A stretch of 64,000 bases of DNA, from NCBI GenBank assembly GCA_017624495.1, contig JAGAMY010000004.1:1-64000 (forward strand). The letters run 5' to 3'. The DNA comes from Lachnospiraceae bacterium. GTDB taxonomy: Bacteria > Bacillota > Clostridia > Lachnospirales > Lachnospiraceae. A program made the translations under genes and the position numbers. Below the pieces are notes generated by a model, which was not told the origin of the DNA, made no database searches, and saw only the letters and a program-made list of their open reading frames with translations. Below, one piece after another: positions 1-6,534 of the stretch; position 1 is the stretch's first letter; every line of letters starts with the position of its first letter.

Positions 1-952
1 CACTGGAACAATACTGACTATATTCCTCATAACACTCACTAAAGAAATAAGAAAACCATTGTCTGAAATACATTGGACCTACGCGGTACTGATTCTTAAT
101 TCCATTATAATCATCCCCCATTGCAATATCTGCAATAAGAATTACCATTGGAATATTAATTTTTTTCAGCATTTTTTCTTCTTTATGAAATACTTTTTCC
201 AAATAGTCCACAATATCGTAAAAATGTTCCCTTTGCTCCTCAGAATAATTATTTTTGATATATGCTGCATAACGCATAACTTCATCCGCAGACAACGAAC
301 AATATTCATAACCATAATATTTATTATCCAATAACATCATAGCCTGAATCAAAGTTGCCATATCATCCGAATTTTTCTTTTGGAGTTTTGTGAATTTACA
401 GATTTCAGAGAAAAACTTGTCACTTAGAATAGATTTAATAAAAGACGCACTGGAAAAATCCATGCAAGAAAGACTTTTTTGATATTTGTTTAACAAATAC
501 CCATTATTCAGCCGATAGAACAATTCATTAATTTCATCCTCAGTCACATCTTCAAAACCATAAATCAACAATTTAAAATGCAAAATTTCCTGTTGAATAT
601 TTAAAGGTAAATCAATAAAATATTTACCCGCTAATTCCACTTCTACATCATCAAATAAAATAGCTGGTGTTTCGCTGTCTAAAGCATACTCTCCTGCTAC
701 AAAATCCAATATGGAAGTAATTCGTTGTTTTCCATCCAAAACAGAATACTTTGTTTCCTTTTCAGATGAAACTTTTAAACAATAGATTGGTGGAATTGGA
801 AATGATGCAAGCATACTATGTATCAGCAAACTTTTCTGCATGGAAACCCATACATAGCCTCTTTGTACCACATGCTCTAAATCTAAAGTCTTTTTCTCAT
901 TTCGCATTTTCACTAAATTACTTATACTAAAATTCAATGTTGTTTTTATCAT
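1..952 (-). CDS. DUF262 (GmrSD N-domain-like) protein, partial
   Basis: The minus-strand frame opens at an ATG at 952, preceded by AGGAG, and stays open to the left edge, so the C-terminus is missing. Near residue 70 it reads LDGKQRITSILDF, the DGQQR-type motif of DUF262 (ParB/sulfiredoxin-like NTPase fold). ELFYRLNNG follows near residue 150, a second hallmark of the family. DUF262 proteins include GmrS-type restriction factors and many proteins of unknown role in defence islands. It is last in an operon with a DUF5688 gene and an SSB gene, 25 bp downstream of the former. Only about 317 residues are visible, so I cannot say whether a DUF1524 nuclease domain follows. The family call is fairly firm; a defence role is inference. 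Confidence 0.75.
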   Translation of the reverse strand, partial: MIKTTLNFSISNLVKMRNEKKTLDLEHVVQRGYVWVSMQKSLLIHSMLASFPIPPIYCLKVSSEKETKYSVLDGKQRITSILDFVAGEYALDSETPAILFDDVEVELAGKYFIDLPLNIQQEILHFKLLIYGFEDVTEDEINELFYRLNNGYLLNKYQKSLSCMDFSSASFIKSILSDKFFSEICKFTKLQKKNSDDMATLIQAMMLLDNKYYGYEYCSLSADEVMRYAAYIKNNYSEEQREHFYDIVDYLEKVFHKEEKMLKKINIPMVILIADIAMGDDYNGIKNQYRVGPMYFRQWFSYFFSECYEEYSQYCSS

Positions 953-977
953 AAAATACATCTCCTTTGTGCGCTTT

Positions 978-1877
978 TTACATACTTATCATTCCTGTTT
1001 CTCTAGAATAATAATATGCATGGTCTGCTAAAATTTCTTCTTCCTGAACCTGTGATGCATTTACCTCTTTTACCATTTTTGTCAAATGCTCCATATTATA
1101 TTCTTCCAATGCCGGAAGAAGAATGACCTCATGCAGTGATGATGGTAAAATATAAAGGTCTTGTCCCACTTTATTTGCAAATTCTTTCAATACATTCTCA
1201 TATAAAATGCATGATGCGCCAAACAATTTTTGCTTATTTGTTAAAATATACATAGGACACACTGCTAATTCCTTTGTATCCACATCTGAAAATATAGGCA
1301 TCTCATTACAAAAAGATTTTAAAACGCTTTCCATACTTTCAATTTCATAAGGTAAAAGCAATGGTGTATTCTTTTTAGCAATTTCATAAAGCTGTTTCAC
1401 ATTTGCATTCCACATGCTCAAATGATGATTATATATTAAGATTGTTGCATTTCCACCAGGACTATTTAACATTAAACAACAAAACACTATAGCTAAATCC
1501 AAATATTGAATATGCGGAACATATTTTAAAAGTTCCTTGTTTTGTTCATAGTGAACCAATTTATATACAATATTGCTTTTCACTTTCTGGTAATCTGTAA
1601 AAAATGATAAATCCATATTTTTAGAAGATTTGTTTTTCTTGTAAACTTCGATTATTTCCTGTTCAATTGTTTGTATACTTTTTCCATTCAATAAATCTTC
1701 ATAATAATAATCCAGATATATGGTAGGTGCGATATTACAATCATTTTCATGAATTGTAAGACCATGTAGTATATGGTTATTATTTTTATTTACCGGATGA
1801 ATTTCTACCAAACAGTTATCCCCCATCATTTCTTGTATATCCTTTTGGATAGTGTTGCAAAAATTATTAAATAACAT
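978..1877 (-). CDS. DUF5688 family protein
   Basis: A protein of about 299 residues that I recognise as DUF5688, a family common in Lachnospiraceae and of unknown function. The typical C-terminal stretch is visible: LFGASCILYENVLKEFA followed by DLYILPSSLHEVILLP. No signal peptide or membrane segment is seen. I chose the ATG at 1877 because GGAGG lies 8 nt upstream; an in-frame TTG six codons earlier lacks such a site. It lies between the SSB gene and the DUF262 gene on the same strand, with almost no gap to SSB, so all three are probably co-transcribed. Members often recur in many copies per genome and inside integrative elements; that context is family knowledge, not shown here. Confidence 0.7.
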   Translation of the reverse strand: MLFNNFCNTIQKDIQEMMGDNCLVEIHPVNKNNNHILHGLTIHENDCNIAPTIYLDYYYEDLLNGKSIQTIEQEIIEVYKKNKSSKNMDLSFFTDYQKVKSNIVYKLVHYEQNKELLKYVPHIQYLDLAIVFCCLMLNSPGGNATILIYNHHLSMWNANVKQLYEIAKKNTPLLLPYEIESMESVLKSFCNEMPIFSDVDTKELAVCPMYILTNKQKLFGASCILYENVLKEFANKVGQDLYILPSSLHEVILLPALEEYNMEHLTKMVKEVNASQVQEEEILADHAYYYSRETGMISM

Positions 1878-1895
1878 ACTTTTTTCCTCCATCAA

Positions 1896-2231
1896 TTATT
1901 TACTCTTAGTTTCTAAAAACTCAATTGTTTCAATTGCAATTTCGTTTCCATAGACTTTCTGTTCATTCTTCTCATAGTTATTATTTTTAAGTTTTCCAAC
2001 AATGAGAAGTTTTGTTCCCGTCTTACAATGTGTTTCAACAATCTCTGCTTTTTTGCCAAAAGCGAAACATCTGAAAAAATCCGTTGGATAATTTCCCTGA
2101 CTATCTCTTTTCATCGTCATATCTGGAACTGCAAAATTAAAAATTGCATGTGCCAATGGTTCACTTCCGTCACTATACTTTACTTTTGGGTCTTCTGTTA
2201 ATCTTCCTGTAATCATAATTTTGTTCATCAT
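1896..2231 (-). CDS. ssb: Short single-stranded DNA-binding protein
   Basis: A 111-residue OB-fold SSB. It has the typical opening MNKIMITGRLTEDPKVKY, then FNFAVPD and TDFFRCFAFGKKAE in the ssDNA-binding sheet, and GTKLLIVGKLKNNNYE. Chromosomal SSBs run 150-170 residues with a flexible tail ending in an acidic DDxPF-like tip. This one stops at residue 111 with no acidic tip, so it probably cannot recruit the usual SSB partners. Short tail-less SSBs are typical of plasmids, ICEs and phages. Two adjacent ATG codons (2231 and 2228) are possible starts, with AGGAA upstream. It is the first gene of the ssb-DUF5688-DUF262 operon. Confident on family, moderate on mobile origin. Confidence 0.85.
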   Translation of the reverse strand: MMNKIMITGRLTEDPKVKYSDGSEPLAHAIFNFAVPDMTMKRDSQGNYPTDFFRCFAFGKKAEIVETHCKTGTKLLIVGKLKNNNYEKNEQKVYGNEIAIETIEFLETKSK

Positions 2232-2309
2232 TCATTCCTGCATAAAATTTTCTTTTTTAATATGCTTTTCCTTTCATAAATTTGTTTTCAAACAATCCTT
2301 CTCAAAAAA

Positions 2310-2337
2310 ATGTAATTTTATTTTCTAAATATTACAT
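2310..2337 (-). other. Leader of the ssb operon with an ATG-TAA start-stop and a 7-bp inverted repeat
   Basis: About 100 nt upstream of ssb on the minus strand, AGGAGA is followed by ATG TAA (2337-2332), a minimal start-stop unit. The same ATGTAAT is one arm of an inverted repeat with ATTACAT (2310-2316 and 2331-2337). It may be chance in AT-rich DNA, or a leader influencing ssb expression. The rest of 2232-2447 shows nothing I can assign. Confidence 0.25.
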
Positions 2338-2447
2338 GCGTTCTCCTTCCTTCTTATTTGCCTTTTAAAGCATAAAAAAACAAGCATCTGCTGAAATTAT
2401 TCTTTCATAAGACATAACTTCAAAACAAACACTTGCAGTTTGTAATT

Positions 2448-2485
2448 TATGGTCAATTCAGACCATAGCTGATTTTATAATCAGC
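2448..2485. repeat. Two adjacent perfect 7-bp inverted repeats
   Basis: TATGGTC (2448-2454) pairs with GACCATA (2461-2467) across 6 nt. Immediately next to it GCTGATT (2468-2474) pairs with AATCAGC (2479-2485) across 4 nt. The pair sits between the divergent ssb operon and the 2636 gene. It could be operator DNA for either promoter or two tandem hairpins in a transcript; no T-run follows on either strand, so a terminator is unlikely. Confidence 0.6.
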
Positions 2486-2598
2486 AAATCTTCATATTCA
2501 CTTTCTTTTTTACTACTATTTGTCGAGAATAGTTGTTTGATAATACATTATATGCAATTCTTCAAAAATTATAAAATCTTTCTCAATTTTCTTTTCCA

Positions 2599-2607
2599 TG
2601 CTATAAT
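2599..2607 (+). promoter_or_regulatory. Extended -10 promoter of the unknown gene
   Basis: TGCTATAAT is a perfect extended -10 box ending 28 nt before the ATG at 2636. The -35 region (about 2579-2584) is weak, as is usual for extended -10 promoters. GGGAGG (2622-2627) is the ribosome binding site. Confidence 0.6.
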
Positions 2608-2635
2608 ATTTATAGTTTATAGGGAGGTCTTTACT

Positions 2636-3736
2636 ATGGTAGACACACTATCTTACAAGCAATTATTTGACGAAATAGAAACTTTAAATACTTCTGCCTA
2701 CAGTTTTCTGTATAATGGTGATTTTGAAGGTTTTCAAGGCATTATAGACGATTTTATAGCCTCTGGAATTACTGAATCAGAGAATTTTGCTATTGCAAGA
2801 GCCTCTTACCGCTTTGCTCAAACATCCTTTTCAATAAATGGATTTCATTTAGGACTTGATGGTGAAAAATTGATAAGTGATTATATCTTCCATCATTTTT
2901 CTATGGGAAGAACTACTACTGATATTATAAGTGATAATTTTTATCCAACCTATGCTTATATGTGCCAACATATCGAATCTTCAAAATGGGGAACTCTTGA
3001 CCTTTCTCCTGAAGAAATTGAACAGGAAAAAGAAGAAAGAAAAGCGAACCGGCTTTTTGATAAGAGAACTGCTGCATTTGATGAATATATAAAGTTATAT
3101 CAAAATTTGTATCAGATTAATGATACCAATACTAGCATCTTCTCCACGCATCCCCTTATAGCAGATGTTTCTAAATATCAGCAGTCTTATGTTGATAATG
3201 TAATAAAACTTGCAGATGCCAGAAGCAAAATCCATTTAATTTTTAAATTTACTTGTAAAGAATTAGATGTGCCATCATTTACAAATAAAACTCCAAAAGA
3301 GAAAATAGAGATTTTAACACAGCATTTACCAAATATTTATCTTGATAAAAATAATTCCATCAAGAATAATGCCATTGAAAATTATTTAACCTTTGACAAC
3401 AACGACCAGAAGCTTCTTGTTAGCAATTATATTCAAGGAAAAGGTATCGACCGAAAGAATTGGAAGAAATATTGCAAAGCTATTTTTCCGAACAATATTT
3501 TCTTTTATTTGCAACTTGCTTTTTATCTATCCATTCCATCTTCTGCTGAGATTGAGAAATTCATGAATCATCATGGATATTCTATAAAAAGTGATATGAC
3601 ATTTTTTCATAATGTTGGGAATTATAATATTTTCTACAAAGACCTTTGCCGATGGATTGATGCCGGGCTTGATTATAACCTAATTAATGAATTTTTAGGG
3701 TATCCTTTGGAAATTAAGGAGAAGCGGAAATCCTAG
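2636..3736 (+). CDS. Protein of unknown function, accessory region
   Basis: A 366-residue soluble protein that I do not recognise. The ATG at 2636 follows GGGAGG with 8 nt spacing; an upstream in-frame codon at 2537 lies inside the promoter region and is unlikely. Visible features are a charged helix around residues 122-135 (EEIEQEKEERK), a repeated mixed alpha-helical pattern, and a C-terminal segment of about 90 residues (YLQLAFYLSIPSSAEIEKFM onward) that looks like a compact helical domain. No signal peptide, membrane span or catalytic motif is evident. It is the only plus-strand gene in the first 11 kb, has its own promoter and terminator, and lies in an island with DUF262 and Rpn-family genes, so a mobile or defence-related role is possible but unproven. 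Confidence 0.7.
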   Translation: MVDTLSYKQLFDEIETLNTSAYSFLYNGDFEGFQGIIDDFIASGITESENFAIARASYRFAQTSFSINGFHLGLDGEKLISDYIFHHFSMGRTTTDIISDNFYPTYAYMCQHIESSKWGTLDLSPEEIEQEKEERKANRLFDKRTAAFDEYIKLYQNLYQINDTNTSIFSTHPLIADVSKYQQSYVDNVIKLADARSKIHLIFKFTCKELDVPSFTNKTPKEKIEILTQHLPNIYLDKNNSIKNNAIENYLTFDNNDQKLLVSNYIQGKGIDRKNWKKYCKAIFPNNIFFYLQLAFYLSIPSSAEIEKFMNHHGYSIKSDMTFFHNVGNYNIFYKDLCRWIDAGLDYNLINEFLGYPLEIKEKRKS

Positions 3737-3746
3737 ACTATCTAAG

Positions 3747-3792
3747 AAAAATACCCCTATGAGTTTACACTTGGCTCATTGGGGGTATTTTT
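3747..3792 (+). terminator. Rho-independent terminator of the unknown gene
   Basis: An AAAAATACCCC arm and a GGGGGTATTTTT arm, extended by ATGAG/CTCAT, form a long stem just after the stop codon. A T-run ends the second arm on the plus strand and an A-run precedes the first, so it can act in both directions. Confidence 0.85.
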
Positions 3793-3810
3793 AATGACAA
3801 AGATATTATT

Positions 3811-3975
3811 TTAATTTCTCTTTTTTATATCATTTTTTGAAATTTCTATAACTATTTTTATCTGTTCTTCCGACATCCCCATCTTTCTTAACGCATTAGC
3901 AATACTTAAAGTATTTTCTTTTACTGCTTCATCCCTCATTTTAAAGGATTTAAGTTCTAGTGTATTGCTTACCAT
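3811..3975 (-). pseudogene. C-terminal fragment of an Rpn-family PD-(D/E)XK protein
   Basis: A 54-codon minus-strand ORF with its own GGGAG site before the ATG at 3975. It begins MVSNTLELKSFKMRDEAV, identical to an internal segment of the full-length Rpn-family protein encoded at 4222-5124, and ends with the same GMSEEQIK helix. DNA around the start is also nearly identical in both places (about 4340-4405 versus 3935-3995). No nuclease domain is present. This is either a decayed copy or an internal-start C-terminal product maintained as a separate small gene; such internal-start products (RpnS-like) have been described for Rpn proteins, which makes the intact start codon notable. Confidence 0.65.
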
Positions 3976-4052
3976 AATATCTCCCTTCCTATAAACATAC
4001 TATATAATCATTCTTTCAAAAAAATCAATAAATTTTATATGTTAATAATAAA

Positions 4053-4107
4053 GGATGCTGTCTTAAAGAGGGAACTTAAGACAAGCCCATTTCTAAAAGA
4101 AGCATCC
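4053..4107. repeat. Nested inverted repeats between the two Rpn-family copies
   Basis: GGATGCT (4053-4059) pairs with AGCATCC (4101-4107), and inside it GTCTTAA (4060-4066) pairs with TTAAGAC (4076-4082). The result is a hairpin within a larger hairpin, with an unpaired stretch 4083-4100. There is no ORF here. It may be a remnant of a small mobile element or a folded leader of the 3811-3975 gene. The remaining 4108-4221 is AT-rich and shows nothing assignable. Confidence 0.5.
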
Positions 4108-4221
4108 AATTTACTTACTACAATTATAATATATATTTAAAAAAATAAATCCCTACCTTGTATTATTACCAAACATCTTTTCTCTCATTCAATAGTAAAA
4201 CTATTACTATTACTATTAATA

Positions 4222-5124
4222 CTAATCTGCCGAAGATTCAATAATCTCTTTTATTTGCTCTTCCGACATACCATACATTCTTAATTTTTTAATAAAATTA
4301 AGTGTTGTTTTATTAATGGTTTCACTTATCGCTTCATTCACTGCTTCGCTTACAGCTTCATCTCTCATTTTAAAGGATTTAAGTTCCAATGTATTGCTTA
4401 CCATACCATCTACCTCCTTTTTTATTTCACCATAATTCTTAAATACGCGTTGTTCTGCTTCTTTCATTGCTTCTAAAATAACATTGTACTCTTCAATATC
4501 AATGACACTATCATTATATGCAGTTTCCAACAAATCTAACATTTCTTGATAAAATTTTACAATTTCATCTTTTGTTGGTGGTTTCTTATTTTTCAGCTTT
4601 TGTGGATATTTTAACGCTAAATATGGTAAGAATATAAGCAATTTCTTTTTATCAATGCTTTCCAATGAATAATCATGCACTCTAATCGTTGGTACTTCAT
4701 ACAAATAACTTCCATTTGGGAAATTCACTTTCATTCTTAATTTCTTTGGATTGTTGTCATTGGTTGTAATATATACAACACAAGACCTTGGGAAATCAAA
4801 TTCATTTATATTCTTTTTTCTTTTTGCATCTGACATTCCTATTTGAAAATCATATTCAAACATTCGAAATGCCATTTCTTTATCATTTGAAAATTGACAT
4901 TCAAAATGATAAATCATGCTATCTACCATAAGCGCAGTATCACTTATTACCTTGCTACCATCTTTATTATAAAACTCGTTATTCAAAAGAGTTATTTTTG
5001 TTGTTTTATCATAGTTTTCATTAAATACTTCATTTATTAATGGTAAAAACATTTCAGGCATTTCTAAAAGTAAAGTCTTAAATATTCTGTCCCATATATT
5101 ATCTTTTGTTTCTTCCGTTCCCAT
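4222..5124 (-). CDS. Rpn family PD-(D/E)XK nuclease / putative transposase-like protein
   Basis: A 300-residue protein starting at the ATG at 5124, with GGAG 6 nt upstream. The N-terminal 110 residues hold the PD-(D/E)XK core: SDTALMVDS, then YHFECQ about ten residues later, giving the D...ExQ active-site pattern, followed by MAFRMFEYDFQIGM. Family members are annotated as recombination-promoting nuclease / PD-(D/E)XK nuclease family transposase (PF12784). E. coli Rpn proteins are DNA endonucleases that stimulate RecA-independent recombination. The C-terminus (MVSNTLELKSFKMRDEAV onward) is an amphipathic helical tail with alternating EAVNEAISE, duplicated in the fragment at 3811-3975. No terminal transposon repeats are evident. 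Substrate is unknown here. Confidence 0.8.
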   Translation of the reverse strand: MGTEETKDNIWDRIFKTLLLEMPEMFLPLINEVFNENYDKTTKITLLNNEFYNKDGSKVISDTALMVDSMIYHFECQFSNDKEMAFRMFEYDFQIGMSDAKRKKNINEFDFPRSCVVYITTNDNNPKKLRMKVNFPNGSYLYEVPTIRVHDYSLESIDKKKLLIFLPYLALKYPQKLKNKKPPTKDEIVKFYQEMLDLLETAYNDSVIDIEEYNVILEAMKEAEQRVFKNYGEIKKEVDGMVSNTLELKSFKMRDEAVSEAVNEAISETINKTTLNFIKKLRMYGMSEEQIKEIIESSAD

Positions 5125-5154
5125 TTGCTTCTCCGCTCCCCCATTTCTAATTAT

Positions 5155-5183
5155 AATATAGCACAAACCTATGTTTTTAGCAA
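5155..5183 (-). promoter_or_regulatory. Promoter of the Rpn-family gene at 4222-5124
   Basis: On the minus strand a TTGCTA -35 box (5178-5183) and a TATATT -10 box (5155-5160) are 17 bp apart, about 30 nt upstream of the chosen ATG. This supports the start at 5124. Confidence 0.6.
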
Positions 5184-5213
5184 CTTGGAACGCCTTTGAT
5201 ATTTTAAATACTA

Positions 5214-5246
5214 AAAAGGATTTTGAGACATTCCCAAAACCCTTTT
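5214..5246. terminator. Bidirectional hairpin terminator downstream of metA
   Basis: AAAAGGATTTTG (5214-5225) pairs with CAAAACCCTTTT (5235-5246) at 11 of 12 positions plus one wobble, leaving a 9-nt loop. It is the first strong hairpin after the metA stop on the minus strand and is followed there by TTTTTAGTATTT. Confidence 0.55.
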
Positions 5247-5358
5247 ATATAATCCACTTATATACTATACAAGTAATTTACTTTACACTTGGATGGGTTT
5301 TAGGTCTCCACCACGACCACTCGGTATGGTTTAGAGTCTCATACCCGACATAAGCTAG

Positions 5359-5431
5359 TACGCCATTCTCTCAAAAAGTACACCATTTCATACGCCATTT
5401 GAAGCCAAAAGTACACCATTTTTACACCATT
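5359..5431. repeat. Tandem 32-bp repeats built on TACRCCATT; orphan IS-end-like
   Basis: TACGCCATT or TACACCATT occurs five times: 5359, 5379, 5391, 5412 and 5423. The spacing alternates 20, 12, 21 and 11, which amounts to a 32-bp unit repeated just over two times. No ORF covers it. Multiple short repeats of this style are found at the ends of IS21-type elements and at integrase arm sites; no transposase is present, so a solo remnant is the simplest reading. The rest of 5247-5515 shows no gene. Confidence 0.5.
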
Positions 5432-5515
5432 TTGCCCCAAATCTATAAGAAATTATAAGAAAATGTAAGAAAACCGTCCTTCATTCAAAATCCCTGAAAC
5501 CCTTGATTTTCCTAG

Positions 5516-6448
5516 CTATTTGTTTAATATAACAGCCGTATCCAAGAAATCGTAAGGAGTCATTTGGTAGACGTAATAATTGAGCCAATTAGAATACATA
5601 ATATTCCCATGGGCTCTCCACTGAAGTCTTGGTCTTTGCTCTGGGTCATTTTGTGGATAATAATTCTTTGGAAGAGCAATGTCCATGCCCTTTGCCACAT
5701 CACGCTTGTATTCTTTATCTAATGTAAGTCTGTCATACTCTGGATGCCCCATAACGAAAATCTTTCTGCCTTCATCCGCTATGGCTAAAAATACTCCCAC
5801 TTCCTCTGATTTTGCTAATATGGTTAACTCTTTTACTGCCTCGATATCCTCTGTAAGGTTTTCTGTATGTCTTGAATGTGGTGCCATAAAAAAATCATCA
5901 AAACCACGCACTAACGGTACTTTACGATTCATAACACTATGTTCAAAAATACCAAAAACTTTGTGTTCTAAAATATGTTTCTTGATACCATAGTGATAAT
6001 AGAGCCCTGCCTGTGCTCCCCAGCACAAATGCATGGTGGAAGTCACATTCGTCTTACTCCAGTCCATAATTTCACATAGTTCCTTCCAGTAGTCTACCTC
6101 TTCAAACTCCATCATTTCTACTGGTGCTCCTGTAATAATCAAACCATCAAAACGCTGATTTTTTACATCTGCAAAGGTTTGATAGAACTTATTCAGATGG
6201 CTCATGGATGTATTTTTCGACTCATGACTGCTCACTGTCAAAAATGTAATATCCACCTGTAATGGTGTGTTGGATAATGAGCGTAAAATCTGAAGCTCTG
6301 TATCTTCTTTTAACGGCATTAAATTTAAAATTGCAATACGAATCGGACGTATATCCTGATGCATGGCACGATTTTCGTCCATGACAAATATATTTTCCTT
6401 TTCTAAAATTTCTTTCGCCGGCAAATCATTCTGTGTACGAATTGGCAT
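5516..6448 (-). CDS. metA: Homoserine O-acetyltransferase MetA
   Basis: A 310-residue MetA-family enzyme of the methionine pathway that acylates the hydroxyl of L-homoserine. The catalytic triad is intact: Cys142 in HLCWGAQAG, His235 and Glu237 in MGHPEYD. Residue 111 is glutamate ([10 protein letters not shown]). In the MetA family Glu111 selects acetyl-CoA and Gly111 succinyl-CoA, so this enzyme should make O-acetylhomoserine. Length is the usual 300-310. GAGGG precedes the ATG at 6448. It follows ligA by 86 bp on the same strand with no clear promoter between, so it may be the last gene of the rluF-ligA-metA unit. No SAM riboswitch was found upstream. Confidence 0.93.
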   Translation of the reverse strand: MPIRTQNDLPAKEILEKENIFVMDENRAMHQDIRPIRIAILNLMPLKEDTELQILRSLSNTPLQVDITFLTVSSHESKNTSMSHLNKFYQTFADVKNQRFDGLIITGAPVEMMEFEEVDYWKELCEIMDWSKTNVTSTMHLCWGAQAGLYYHYGIKKHILEHKVFGIFEHSVMNRKVPLVRGFDDFFMAPHSRHTENLTEDIEAVKELTILAKSEEVGVFLAIADEGRKIFVMGHPEYDRLTLDKEYKRDVAKGMDIALPKNYYPQNDPEQRPRLQWRAHGNIMYSNWLNYYVYQMTPYDFLDTAVILNK

Positions 6449-6534
6449 ATCTGCGCCCTCTTTCTTCTGGTATTTTTTATCATTAGCACGTTCCCTCTTT
6501 TACTGCCGTGCTGCATTACTGCATTTTATTTGTA

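Noticed and set aside
5171..5353. 60-codon plus-strand ORF between the Rpn-family gene and metA
   Set aside because: It runs through the Rpn-family promoter and a terminator hairpin and has no ribosome site.
5359..5431. Tandem 32-bp units suggested a CRISPR array
   Set aside because: Just over two units, imperfect, with the boxes inside each unit repeated; no constant repeat separated by unique spacers and no cas gene in the window.
6449..6534. SAM riboswitch or S-box before metA
   Set aside because: Only 86 bp to the ligA stop, with one weak GCACG/CGTGC hairpin and none of the conserved S-box core.
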